Of a stretch of DNA of 64,000 nucleotides, positions 11,329 through 24,968 are shown piece after piece (the stretch's first letter is position 1; each line of letters opens with the position of its first letter). This DNA comes from Sycobia sp. Sy_11 (lineage: Eukaryota > Arthropoda > Insecta > Hymenoptera > Epichrysomallidae), in NCBI GenBank assembly GCA_018907035.1, contig JACCIC010000014.1, positions 2,083,001-2,147,000 of the forward strand, read 5' to 3'. A model generated the notes under the pieces. It saw only the letters and a list, made by a program, of their open reading frames with translations, was not told where the DNA came from and did not search any database. The translations under genes were made by a program, and so were the position numbers.

Positions 11329-14300
11329 AAAATATATAGGTAATTTTTCTAAGATAGGTAATAAAGTAGACAATCAAATATGTTAAACTGGAATCTGAGA
11401 ATTGCAAAATTTTATTACAATATTTAAGATCATTGTTTTCCAAAAATGTAATATTTGTTTTTTTTTTTTAAAGACGGATTTAATATGTTACTGGATCCAT
11501 TGGATGTGTAAAAACTTTGTAAGTCAAAAATGATGGTTATAATTTCTTATCTACATTTGTAAATATAAGATAACGTATTTCTCAAAATTAATTAAAAATT
11601 ATTGTAAAAATAAAAAGACATTCAAATAATTTATAGTTCTACATTTTCAGAGTAAGGCTCTATTTCCCGACGATGAAATTATTTGTTTAGTTTTAGTAGA
11701 TTAAGGTTTCTGGCTAGATTAAAAGCTTATTAAATTATGTGTTATTTCTTATCATATTTAAAAGTTATTTGTTAATTAAAATAAGAATTTGTTGAAGAAA
11801 ATTTTATACTAATAAAATTTTTATTAAATATGCAATATATTTATTAACAAATTTTCATAAATATTTATTGCATATTTTTATTTAATTTTTTATTTAATAT
11901 TTTAAAATACAATTAGTATGAAAAATCAATATCACAAATTCAATAGTATTTATTAAAAAACGATGTCATTAGATTGCAAAAATAGTTTTAAACTTTTTTT
12001 CATAATCTATCCATTTGGCAAGGTGTTTCCGTATGTCTAGCTCAAAGTACGAGTCAAAATATTGTTTGCCGATTTATAAAAGTAAAATCATTTAGAAGAG
12101 GCTGGATTGCAACTTCTCTCTTTCTCTCTTTCCCCATCTGTCCATTAATATTTATCTCTTTTTTCCTTTCTTCTCTTTAATGGATTGTAATTGAGTGAAT
12201 TTTTGCGTCAATTTGCGGGCACATGTGCATATATTATTGCGTTAAAACGCGTACGTGTATCAGAAGGAAAAGGATAAACATTATTGATCCACGATCCAGC
12301 CTCTACAGATCGTAGTCATAATATAACATTGCTAATTATAATGACGATTAATGTGCAAGGTTTCAACCTCCAAGATATTTGTCTCATATCGTAAAAATCG
12401 TATGGAAAGAAAATCATTGATAAAAACGATAAACGTAAAAATACCCGATGATACTAGAACAGATTCACTGAAAATGTTACCCTTCTATACAAAGAAAAAA
12501 AACATGAATTGTATGTCATGTGCGCCTTCCTTAAACAAATCGAGTTGCAATCAATTTTGGACCATCCGTCTTACCGGGATTAACCGTGAAAACGGTGAGC
12601 ATCAACACGAGGGACTGGCTATTATGATAGTTTATCCAATAAAAGTCTGATGTGTTTTAGCAAAGGAATGACAACTTGCATAGTATGTAATTAGATTATT
12701 ATTTTAAATTTATTAATAATTTAAAGAATAAAATAGTTCTATCAAATTCTTTAACATATATGCACCTTTGTAATATCAACAAGGTAGTGTCACCAAATTT
12801 TTTTACTATTTTCATTTGAATAATCGTGAAAAGATAAAATAGATCATAATAAAGATTTCTATAAAATTAAACGGTATATTATCTGTAAATTAAAAAATTA
12901 GTTTATACAAAATTGATTCTTCTAAAAATTAATGCTTCTACAATGTACATGAATAGAAATTATATTGATTGTATATCTACAAGAAAATTTGGTGTCTCTA
13001 TTTCACTTGATAAAGGTTAAATAATATTTATTATTTGATAGATCAAGTTTTATAAGTCTTCCCATTGAAAATTCTACAAGTCTGGATACAAAAATGTGCA
13101 ATGTGCACGCCAAATTCATGTGTGCCATATTTGTGAAAACAAATTGAAAAATTTGCACATAACGTCTTGTTATTCCTTGCTCAATGTAGATAAGTTTGTT
13201 AAATTATAATTAAAATGAATTAAAAACATATTGAACATAGGGTTTGTTAACAAGAACTTCAATGATTTTAAAATCAAAGAAAAGAAAGCGTAGATATGAA
13301 TAAGGAACAAGACTGGCAAGAAAATTCGGGGCTTTAAGCCAAAAATTTAGAATCAGAAGTTGTTTGTGAATAAACTTAATTTAATAGATTGCTCAATGTT
13401 TATGAATGTTTTTTAAGTTTCATTGTGTTTGCACAACTTTCATATTTGTCAATTATTAATCTTTTTGGATCTAATTAAAGTAAAGACTTGAGAAGGGATA
13501 TTTAATTAATTATATGATCAAATAACATTTTAACAAAATTTGTAAAAATTAAACTTTAATCTATAAAAGAAGACATTATATTTATTATTATGAATATAAA
13601 TCTAATAAGATTTAATTAATTAGGTTCAAGTTGCTTAAATGTGACTTCCTGTTACATAATGCTAAAAGGCTGACTTGAAAATGATTTTAATTAATTTTTT
13701 ATTTTAGATATAACAAATTTGAATATGAACTAGATCTTATATTCAATGTGCTCAAGTACAAAATAGCTGTCAAGAAATGTCTCTTGCGTTGTTGTTCCTT
13801 GGACAACCATCTAACTCGAATAAAGAAAATGAGAAAATTGACAGAAATGGATGCCATTGCAATCCTGATTGTATTAGATAGAAATTAGGAGTAAAAATGC
13901 TAGGACAGACTTTTCACATGGAGGTCGATACGAGGAATAAACAATTTAACTGCCGCATTCCCGAACCAGCTACGTATAGTTTTTAAAAAATCTGTATAAT
14001 ATTTTAAAAATTTTCAAATAATATATCATATAGTATAACTTAATAAAAATAAATGAATTGCATTTTCTACAAAATTTTTTATTATTTTTATATTTTCTTG
14101 AAAAGTAAAGAGGTAATTAAATGAAAAGAATGTAACACATAGATTTATATAAGTTAATACTGTATAATTGATATGCACATTTAAAAAGTATTAAAAGTAA
14201 AATTAAATTTACAAATATCAATTATTGAATTCTATGTATTTCAGAATGAGAATATTATGTAGCTGGTCATTCCATGAAGCGGTTTGCTAATTGTAAGAAA

Positions 14301-17300
14301 CCATTTCATTTGTTCCATAGTACTCACCTTGTAGTCATCACCATTGTCATTCATGTTATCATTGTTGTTGTATTAATAAATAATAGCTTGAGGAAAAAAT
14401 GAAATGTTTATATAGGTAGTTTTAGAGCATTAGACAATAGAAATGTCTTACAATAAAATAATTAAAATATTTGATCAGAGAGCAAAATGCTGTGAATAAT
14501 AATGGAAGAGTGAGAGATGAGAAAATACTATTGATTGTTGATTAATATCATAATTTTCTAAAAGTTAAATACATTGTGTAATAATATATTTAAACAAAGA
14601 AATACAGTGTTCTACTTGGTGTAAAAATGCCAAAAAAAATCAAAAGTTGATCATGTTTCAAAAAACCAGTGTCTTCTTGGTGTGTTTTAAATACTCATTT
14701 TAAAATATATACTCTAGCTTACTAATTGTCATTCTTAATGTGAAAAATCTTTTTTATAATTTCTTTTATTGAAAAAACCAAGGAATTATTCCATGTCCCC
14801 ATTGCTAACAATGTGTTTACTGTATAAAAGTAAAGAAAATGAAATTATGTGTGAACTATAGAAAAACATTAGAAATTATACGAATATTTATAAATAGAGT
14901 GTTTATGAAGATATAAGCAAGTGCTTTTCTGAATTCTGTGTTAATAAAAACAAATAACATCATTATCTGAAATGCAGTGCAGATAAGTCTTGTTACTCAC
15001 AAGTTTTCTTAATATTACCAAAGAGAAAACGGTATAAAATATTCAATTAAAATTTTTAAATGTGAGCTTCTTTCTTTATTTTTTTCTTTTATTTGAATCA
15101 ATAATTTTTCATATTAGTAGTGAAAAGAAATTCGTTTTAATTTAATTTGTCATGGAAAGATTGTTATTTATAATTACGTAGACAATTTGTAGAAAAATAT
15201 AGAAAGAAAATGAGACAATGACATTCTATTCATAAAACAATAATTGTATATATTCTCATTGACAGAATCAAGCAGACAATTGGTTTTCAGAGAACTGATC
15301 AATTATTCTAATGTGCGCCATGATGATTATGTATGTATGTACTACAATTCTTATAATGTGACTTGAATTTGTCTTCATATCGCTCATTCTTTCTCTTTGT
15401 CCAACCTCTCATTCTCACTCTCTTTCGCTCTCTCTCTTTCTCTCGTTCTATCTTTTTTTGTTTCAGTTTGTTGGAATGTAAATGATCCAACATTGTCATC
15501 AATTACAAAGAAATAAAATCAGGCTCAATTGTAAAGTATATTGAAAAAAAAAAACAAAATATATATAACACAAATTAAAAAAAATTTGTGAACTTCAACT
15601 AATGTACTGGTCATTACTCTTTCTTCACATAACTTTCCGAGTCACCATAAGCACCTTTGGGTTAACAAAAAAAATAAATGTACAATTTGCGTAATACCCA
15701 ATTATTATAGGTACATCTGAAATATCATTCTTTGACTTGTCAACCCATCGAGACTGATAGGTAACTCAAATTATAAATAAAAATGGAAGTGTATGTGTAA
15801 AATGACTGCCCTAGTTAGAAAATTTCATTGAATACAATAAAGAATGGTTGAAAAATTATGATGTATAAATTATCTTTCGCTTAAGTTTAGTTAATAATAC
15901 ATTTTGGCATGTCCCTAGACAATTAATAAGTTATTACAAATTTATATATACATACCTAAAATAACTAAACATATAAAATAAATTGAATTTACTTTAAATT
16001 ATAAAATTATGCAAACTATAATTTAGATATTTTATAAAATTTTTTTATTAATATAAAGATTTTCAAAATTATGATAGATATTCACAATTTAAACCTTTTA
16101 TTGACTATTTTAAAACAAGAATATATATTTTGAATTCAAAAAAACTTAATGTTATTATTTACAATAATAAATTAAATATAATAATACATTAAATAATAAA
16201 ATTTATTATTCAAAGTGAAAAAAATTTACATTAATAAATATTTTTATGGATCTTATAGTTTGTTCAACGAAGTAATATAATATAATTAAATGAATTCATC
16301 AAATTGAATTTTGCTAAGAAAAGACAATCTGACTGTTTCCATCATCAACAATTGTTTTCCCGATTTATAATGTTTAACTCTATGAGCTACTTAAACTCTT
16401 CCTCACGGACTGAAATAAAAATATTTGAATTTTTTATAACCTTTCACTATTGAAATTAATAAAGAATGATAAATATTATCTAATTTTGTGAACTCCAACA
16501 TTAACTTAATTTTATTTTGATTCCTTAAAATGTGAATTCTTCCAGGATGCTCCCTCTTATATTTATTTTGAATACCTTCATTTGAACAAAGGACAGTCTA
16601 ACTGCCATCATAATTATATTTTACTAGTTTGTTAAAAAACACTGGAAGACCAATAAAAATATTTAATAATTTCAATTATATCAGCTGATAGATGTAAAAT
16701 TATTAAAAAAAAAAAATTAAATAATTAAAACAGAATATACTTATACAAAATTATTTCTTTATCAGGACCATTTGTATGTATAAAGGAATTGTGTCAAAAT
16801 TACATGATTTTTTTTCCAAAATATATTACATACTCCAAATTGCATATTGCTTTAGTTAAATTATTATAAAACAAATTAAAGCAGATTCAAATAAATTTTA
16901 TTCAAATTTTAGAATTAAAATAATTAATTTTATTTTTACTTAAAAATCATCCATGTACATACCTTTGATAACTTTTTAGTTATCAGACTATATATTTACG
17001 TATTTTGGATTTAAAAAAAAGAAGCTTTTGATTTTTTTACTAATCCGTTTTTCAAATTAAAAGTAGTGTATGCTAATTCGTTTTTTCAATTTAATATTAT
17101 AAGAATGAAAAAGATTATTAAATATTAAAACCATATATCAATTATGACTTCAAATGTCATAGCACGATATACACACACACACATATATATATATATAGCT
17201 ATACTAAGATAATATCTAATATGTCAATTAAAATATATATTATGCACTACAATTTCTAGTTCAAGAAAATATTAAAGTGATTCAAGTATAATTCAAATTA

Positions 17301-18200
17301 TTAAAAATTACATAAAACCAATCAAAATTATATTTATTTACTTATTTTTTATAAAAAAAAATTATAAATTTTGAGAAACACTAAGTCTAGTTTTTATATT
17401 ACGTTATACTTCAATTATATGATTTGCTAAAAATGTTTATTTATCTTTTAAAGAGACTGAAGGTCTGTAACTATTCCTATTAGAAATTTAAGTATTTTTA
17501 TTTGTTAGGGTTAAATTTGACAGTTATGAAAAATAAAAATATTATTAAAACTTGAAAAAAATCAAACGGAAATAGAAATGTATTGAAATGGTTATTTCAT
17601 TAATTTTTATATTGTAGTATATATTTAAAAAATAAGAACAATTATTCTTCTAGTATTTCTTTGATTCAAGATCGCGCTTGAACCACTTTAATATACAAAT
17701 GACTGCACTTTTTATCAGTTTTTATCCTTTCCTTTCTATAGGTATAAGCACATAGGTAACCGATATGGTAGTTAATTTCAGAATATTTGATTCATCTAGA
17801 AAACTAATTCGAAGATAACAGACTTGTACTCCGAAATTTACCGAGATTACCTTTAGGTTTATTCGAGAAAGTTCTCTATTTATTTTATTATCAAAAATGT
17901 CCCTTCTCTTGCACTATATACACTTGCTTGCATGTGTCCAATTTTCTCTAAAAGGCTAAAAATTCGTTTACTGCGCCAGATCTGATCAGATTACGCACCG
18001 TGCCACACAAAACTGCAGAAGCACAGACTCAGGCTCCAAGCATGGTCCAGACCTCATCCTGACTTCTGTATAATATTATTATAATTGTTGATCCTACACT
18101 CTGTAGTTTGCACTGCATGATGCATTGTGCATGCCATGCCTGATGTATATATTATATAATATCTATATTGCAGAAGTCAATATTACTGGGTATTATATTA
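11007..18200. other. AT-rich intergenic region without a supportable gene
   Basis: About 7 kb of AT-rich DNA between the PDE 3' end and the ANKRD-like upstream region. The longest open frame (99 codons at 12351) has no recognisable motif and the composition of its surroundings. A pyrimidine-rich patch lies at 12113-12180 and a CT-rich patch at 15380-15460. I found no RNA gene, transposon protein or array. Confidence 0.6.
11269..11326. repeat. (TA)n microsatellite
   Basis: About 58 bases of TA in intergenic sequence. Confidence 0.95.
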
Positions 18201-19178
18201 CCTGGTGTTACCAATATTATCATTGCACTTGCACAATTGCACTAACTATAATATTTCTATACTATACTGTAGCGTAAACCGAAAAAGCTATACTGTATTT
18301 TGTACAGTGCCGATGACTGGCCCATTGCGTCATATATTTGCGCACCGGGGTTATGCGCGCTCTTTCTATCTCATTCTTACAGCAAGGCATCTCACAGGCT
18401 TATATTATATCGTACTTATGTATCCTACATTCCCTCTCTCTCTTTCTCTCTATTTGTTCCCCCTCGCGTGCGCTAGTGAACGGCCGCCATACGATTCGCA
18501 CGGACACGCATGCCGCTGCCGCATCGTGCTTCGCCAAAAAATACGAGTCAGCAGCACTAAAACAACCAGGACGCATCGATGCTCGTTTATACGAGCACAT
18601 GCTGCTTTTCCCAGTCACCGTCTTCGCCGAGGAGAACCATCCGATTTGGCTTGTTTGGCCGCCTCGTCGGGGATGAGGTATTTACGTCGTCGCGTAATCC
18701 GCGCTCCGTAGGTCAAAATGGCGCGGGGCCAACTACTAATCCCTATTTAAGGTTATAATCGGATTTGCTACTATTCTCGACAATTCCAACATAGTGTTTG
18801 TTTATGTAAGGGCGAAATTGGATGGAATCACATTATTGACCTATGCTAGTTTGGGGACTTCGAGTGGCCATGTTTCTTTGAATCCGTGTAATCGCCGTAG
18901 TTTTGTTTGCGCGCCAAAAAGTGACGATGTAAACTCTATCTCTATTCCCCTTTCTCTCTCTTTCGCTCTGTCTCTCTCCCTCTCTCTTTATCTGTCTCTT
19001 TCTCCGCAAGTGCAATTGCAAACTTTCATTGAGTGATTGTGAGACAGAGAGAGAAATAGTGTCAGAGAGATTCGAAGTGGAAGAAACAAAAGCACTTAGT
19101 GGAGTGCCCGAGAAGCTCCCGAAGAAGCTTCTTTCGATTTGTGACAGCTGAACCAGCCGGGAATTGTGCGTTTGTCTT
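18201..19178 (+). promoter_or_regulatory. upstream region and 5' leader of the ANKRD11/12-like gene
   Basis: GC and CpG content rise sharply from about 18300, with several CT-rich tracts (18430-18470, 18940-19010), ending at the start codon at 19179. A 168-codon open frame at 18205 crosses this region but shows no protein-like features. A promoter here is inferred from composition and position. I cannot place a start site. Confidence 0.4.
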
Positions 19179-19539
19179 ATGAGTTATGAAGACGGCGGAA
19201 TGCCCGCAGGCGGTAACAGTCGTTTCCGCGGTTACCCAGCGCGGATGTCTGAGCGCCAACAGCTCGCGCTCCTACTGCAAATGACTTCTCAGGACATTGC
19301 ATCAGGTAGACTTTAGTTATCTTTATTTCGATGATTTGGAAAGGGGATCTAACAGGTGCCCGTTCAGTGAGCTTTGCATTTGGTCCGGTCACTATTTCCT
19401 TCTCGTTTTACATACATATAGTTCTGCATATAGCTCGCGCTTTACCCCTTTCTATTTATTTTGATATATGTCTATCTTTGTCGTACTTCGAGCAAGTTTG
19501 CGATCAGAATCATAACTAAATTACACACATGCGCACGCA

Positions 19540-19597
<58 letters not shown>

Positions 19598-21169
19598 CAG
19601 TTATCGCTCGTTATTATTGTAAATTTTGTCGCTGTTTGTTATGTTCATTTTGATCTCTGTCAAAACAATTATAATATCAGATAATATCAGGCACTATTCT
19701 TCAATTCAGAAACACTAAGTATATATTTTGAACACCCTGAGTCAATGATCTTGTTTATATTTTTGTACTGTTAGGCTTAAATGACTTGAATGAAAAGGAA
19801 TTTAAATTAATGTAGTAAGATTTAAAGTAGGATTCAATTGTGGTTCTTGAATATCTTTTGTCAATGAAACTGGAGGTTTGAAAATAGTATATAGCAAAAT
19901 AATATTAGATTTTTTATGATGTATAAAGTAAATATTTTAATATATATATATATATATATTTCTTAAATTTTAAGAAGGTTTATAGTTCTTTTATTTTTAA
20001 CAATCTTCTTTTGGAACATCTTCGATTATTATTTTAATATATAAATATTGGAAATTTTACAATTGTAACAGCTATAATCTTTACAGTACAGATGATCATG
20101 AAAGTATTATTTTATGTAAACATAAGAAAAACACTTTATATTTCTATGCTTACATTTGTATCGTATAGCATATTTATTTGTTCCATACGATTGTTTAAAA
20201 TATATTTTGTTACAATATATCTATATTTTATTACAATATATTTTGAATACATTACACTATTGTCATATTACTTATTCAAAGATAATATTCAAAAATTTTA
20301 AGTACCTTTACTGCTTTAAATAAAAATTATATTATTTTAATTTATAATTATTTCTGTAGAAAATGAAAAACAATCGAAAGAAATTAAATGTATATTATTT
20401 ATAAATATATTATTTATTATATTTATTATTATTTTTTATTATTATTCATTATTTATTATTTATTAGATAAATATATTATTTATAAAATTTATTCATTACA
20501 GGAACATCAAATCGATCAGAGAGTTCTGCTCCTGTTAACAATGCTAGATCGTCCCCACTACAACACCAGAAACATTCAAAAAATCGATGGTCTAATAAAA
20601 ATTCTGAGTTATTGGATGTTAATTCGTCATACAATCATAATCGACAAGAAGATCGAACGCGTCTTATAAATGGTTGTGATACTAAGGATCGTAATGGTAT
20701 GGTATAATAATTTATTGTGTCTGTGTGTGTAACTAAATAAACCCAAGAAAACAATTTTTCCGCCATTTCTAGTCAAAAAAAATTTAAGTCAACTTGAAAT
20801 TAGCATCGTTGGAATCCTTCAGATGAAGTTTGTTCAATTTCATAAAGCTGTATAAAACCATGAAATTCGAATTTAACCTTCGGTTTAACGTGGTTTAATG
20901 TTAATAAATTTTCTAAAAATTACATTAAACACCAAAAATTCAAACTTTAGATAAATATTTTAAAAAATGGCAAGATTCCAACTTATTTATTGCTGCACTT
21001 TATTAATTCTGATTTTAATAATATTTATAAATGCTTTCATTTTTAAAGTTTCTATTATAATTAAATGATTCTATTGGAAAACTTGTTAAAGGGATAAATA
21101 CTTTGTGTGGTTTGGTAAATTAAAATAACTAAATTGAATCCCCAAAACTATAAAATATTATGTTATTTA

Positions 21170-21218
<49 letters not shown>

Positions 21219-22346
21219 CAATTTTGGTGAGGTAACAGAAGGGATTATTTACTGTATATAGTTTTAAATAATTAACTACTATGTTTGAAATAATCGAATT
21301 TCATATTCTAATGTGTTAAATTTCATATTTAATTTATCAAAACATTTTAAACCTTCTTTTACTATTATTTAAAATTTAAACCATAATTTTGGAGCAACAA
21401 CCAGCTTCACTATAGTTTTTGCCATCATATTCCATCTCCATTTCTCTGTCATGACTTATCCTTCAGCCACTTCAGCGCGTGCGCGCTCCAATATTTCACA
21501 GCGGATCATGCTTGCAGCCATACCGTGCGCGCGCGCGCACACACACGCACACACACATACACGCGCGCGCGCACCAAAACACCCGGGAGTTCGCGAAATA
21601 ATGTACCGCTAGGTGACGCCGCCCGACCTTTGAACGATAAAACGAAGGCGAAAGCCGAAAAAAGTGTCTTATAACATTATAACAAACATCGTTCGAGGAG
21701 GGGGTATATAGTGGAGGGCATCGGGGACGTCGCCTCCACCCAAATCTGCCCAAATCCAACGTCGCGATCCGGATTCGGGCGGGCCATGTTAATTATTATA
21801 TATATACTTGTTATATGCGTGCGCGGGTTCACTTCGTAGATACCTCAAGACTCGACGCCGACGACGACGATAATAAACGTACACGGGCGTTCGCGTTCGG
21901 AATCGTGCAGAAACGGACGCGAGTGGGAGTGCGTATGAAATAAGATATTAGAGCAGCAGTCATATCTTGATAAGAAGATTGAAGACTAATATCGCGTTGT
22001 TAACGCGTAATCCCCCTTATGTGGATATATGTATAATATACATGTATTTAATTGTTAACGTTTTAACGCACAAGTATATAACATCGAGCGATTTCTCGGA
22101 TCCAATCAAAATTTATAATAATATATACCAAAGGTATTGTTAAGGACAGGTCGATCGAGTATTTTTTATAGATTTATATCACATCGCAAACGAGGCGCGC
22201 GTCGGCGTCTTTTGAGGTTAAATATTCCTAAACGTATATATATATAAGTTTAATACGGGATACGCACAGTAATAAATATATTACCATTCGATCACTGCCA
22301 TTTGCAGAAGCTATAAGCATAACCATTACGGCTGTTATATATAGAT

Positions 22347-22418
<72 letters not shown>

Positions 22419-23409
22419 GGTGAGCGGAATATGGCACCTCCTCGACTAGACATGTGTAACAATAATATATGAAAGAGAGCGTGTCCGGCCCAACGGGACG
22501 TAAACTAACAATTATAAAATTCACCCGCGTAACTCACGTGCGCAAACACAACGCGTCATAATTACACGCCAAAAATAAAATAAATAAATAAATAATCACG
22601 AGCTGTGTCGTCGTCGTCGAATCGCCATTAAAGCCCCCCGCCCTTGGCCCCGCGCTCTCATTCACCGGACGGACATTGAGAATTCGCAGGCTCGAATTCG
22701 CCGGACGAGGTGAGGACGGCGACGAGGGCCGAGAGCCCCGTCGTCGCTGGCTCGCCCGCCGAGTGCGCCGCCACCGTAATCACAACCGCCTCGGAGCAGC
22801 GTCCCGCTCGCAATCATCATCACCACCACCACCACCACCATCATCATCACCATCATCAGGAGAGCAGAAGGGAGCAGCAGCATCAGGTCGACGCTGAGAC
22901 CGGTCGCGGTGGAGGAGTTCACTCGTTGGAGCAGCAGCAGCAGCAGCAGCAGCATCATCATCATCAGCACGAGGACAGTGGGGCCACCTATGAAATGCGC
23001 AGGACACCGCCGCAAAACAAAGGTATTATGTGTGCGCGTGTGCAGTGTACGTGTATTGTTTGAAAAGGGTGGGGCGAAGGATGATATTGTCAAAAGCCCT
23101 GTTGCACTGGCTCTCCGCGTCGCTTTTAAATATTAGCTTTGCCAAATGATTCCCTAAAGCAGCGAGCGTGACGACACTATAAAATCAGACGGGTCTTTAA
23201 ATGTTTAAATAACACGTTAACAAAGCGATATACGCTTCGTGTATGCGTACGCATATCTAACGAGGCAGGTTTCTCATCTCTCTTTAATTGGAACGGACTG
23301 CTCTGCAAGCAATATATATATATATGCCGTTATCTGAAATGATGGAATTACGACAACGATAGATAGGGTGGCACGCACCGTATGCACATTCGGGAAGGGA
23401 GAAAAATAC

Positions 23410-23473
<64 letters not shown>

Positions 23474-24108
23474 ACACGTGCAATACACATATTGTTTTAC
23501 ACTATTCGCCTAGCCGATTTTTGAATATTAAAATCAGAATATAAACATCCAATGAATTTGCAGCGACGATTATACTAAAAGAAGATAAAAGTGTAAAAGT
23601 AAAAGCGTCTCCCGGTACTTACAGACCTATAATATTTGTAAAACTTAATATATATACATACACATGTACGTTTATACGGGGCACCGTGTAACACATAGCG
23701 GGAGGGAAGCAAGAACAGCGTGAGAATGAAAGAGGGGAAGAAGGTATGTGGGAGCAGGTAGGAGGGGCGAAAATCGGGGGGGGGGGAGAAAGAAGAGAGA
23801 ACGACCACTCTCCAGTAGGGGAGAGGAGGGTGTAGAGGAAGGAGGAATAGGAGCAACAGACATCGCGTGTATAGCCTGCACTAAAGAGGAAAAAACAAGC
23901 GCGTCTGGTTCGTGGCTCTGTCTTACTCTCTGTTTCACGACATCTCTCTAATTCGTCAGTTATTTTGTCATATTTTAAGAATTTATAATATAATGTCTAT
24001 AGCATTCGCGAGGAAGAAGTTCATCGCGTCTTCTCACTGAACCGTCCTTCCTCAAAACTTTGAAGCGTCGCCGCGCATTCCACTAGGGTACCGTCTGCGT
24101 GGCCTGTA

Positions 24109-24140
<32 letters not shown>

Positions 24141-24892
24141 CCTCCTATAACGCTCAACGACGTTCGCAAAGTAATCTAAGACGTTCTAATTTTGTGCGTG
24201 TGTGTTTGTGTTTTTTTTTTTGTTTTGGCCTCCCGACAGTGGACAGACAGTCGACCGCAGGCAGCGGCGGTGGCGGGGGACAACAACAGGCCGGCTCTGG
24301 CTCCTCCTCCTCGAATAGCAGCGGCGTCGGCACCACTAACAGCGGCGGCGGCGGCAACAACAACAGTAACTCGCCCCGCGTCACACTGCGGCTGAACCAG
24401 GTGCGCGCAACGAGGGATGAGAAGAAGGGGGCCGCCTCGTCGGCCGCAGGTGGATTGGGCTCGGGCGCTTCCTCTGGGACAGCCGGGATCATCGCGGTCG
24501 GCCAGTCGAGCATCAGCAGCAGCAGCGGCGCGGTCGCCTCGGTAGCGGCGTCATCCTCGTCCTCATCCTCCTCGTCGTCGTCGTCGTCGTCGCGCCAAGT
24601 TACCTCCACTGGATCGTCGTTGGTGAGTGCGCGTCTGCTGTAATGACGTGTTGACCGCGTGCGATCGTCGAAGGGGGCCACGACTGCAAGCCGCCCCCCT
24701 CCTTGCTCCCACCATTCCTACCTCCCCCGTTCGTGCCACAGAGAAGAGAGATAGTGTTTCTTTTTTTTTCTGCCTTTTTTACACTCCTTTGCGTTATGAT
24801 GAGCACGTTTGACTGGATGCTCGAGATTCTATAATTATTGTAGCGCTGGAAATAGTTTCGTGGCACGCTGCTTAGATAGCTTCGATTAATTG

Positions 24893-24968
<76 letters not shown>

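Larger units (their letters stand above)
20697..22689 (+). other. ANKRD-like intron 2, with a GC/CpG-rich island
   Basis: The left half is AT-rich with (TA)n at 21174-21217. From 21470 the sequence turns CpG-rich, with the alternating CG/CA tract at 21524-21574 and a (GA)n tract at 22349-22417, and stays mixed up to exon 3. This could be an internal promoter. The composition supports only that something other than ordinary intron is here. Confidence 0.5.

Noticed and set aside
12351..12650. 99-codon frame in intergenic DNA
   Set aside because: No motif, no splice partners, local composition; kept only as part of the intergenic note.
11007..18200. CRISPR-like or satellite arrays in the AT-rich region
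   Set aside because: No regularly spaced repeats; similar words are explained by base composition.
18205..18711. 168-codon plus-strand open frame upstream of the ANKRD-like gene
   Set aside because: CT-tract and CpG-rich promoter-like sequence, no domain, several overlapping frames of similar length on both strands.
22662..23093. 143-codon minus-strand frame rich in Met, Leu and Val
   Set aside because: It is the antisense of the His/Gln/Glu repeats of the ANKRD-like exon 3.
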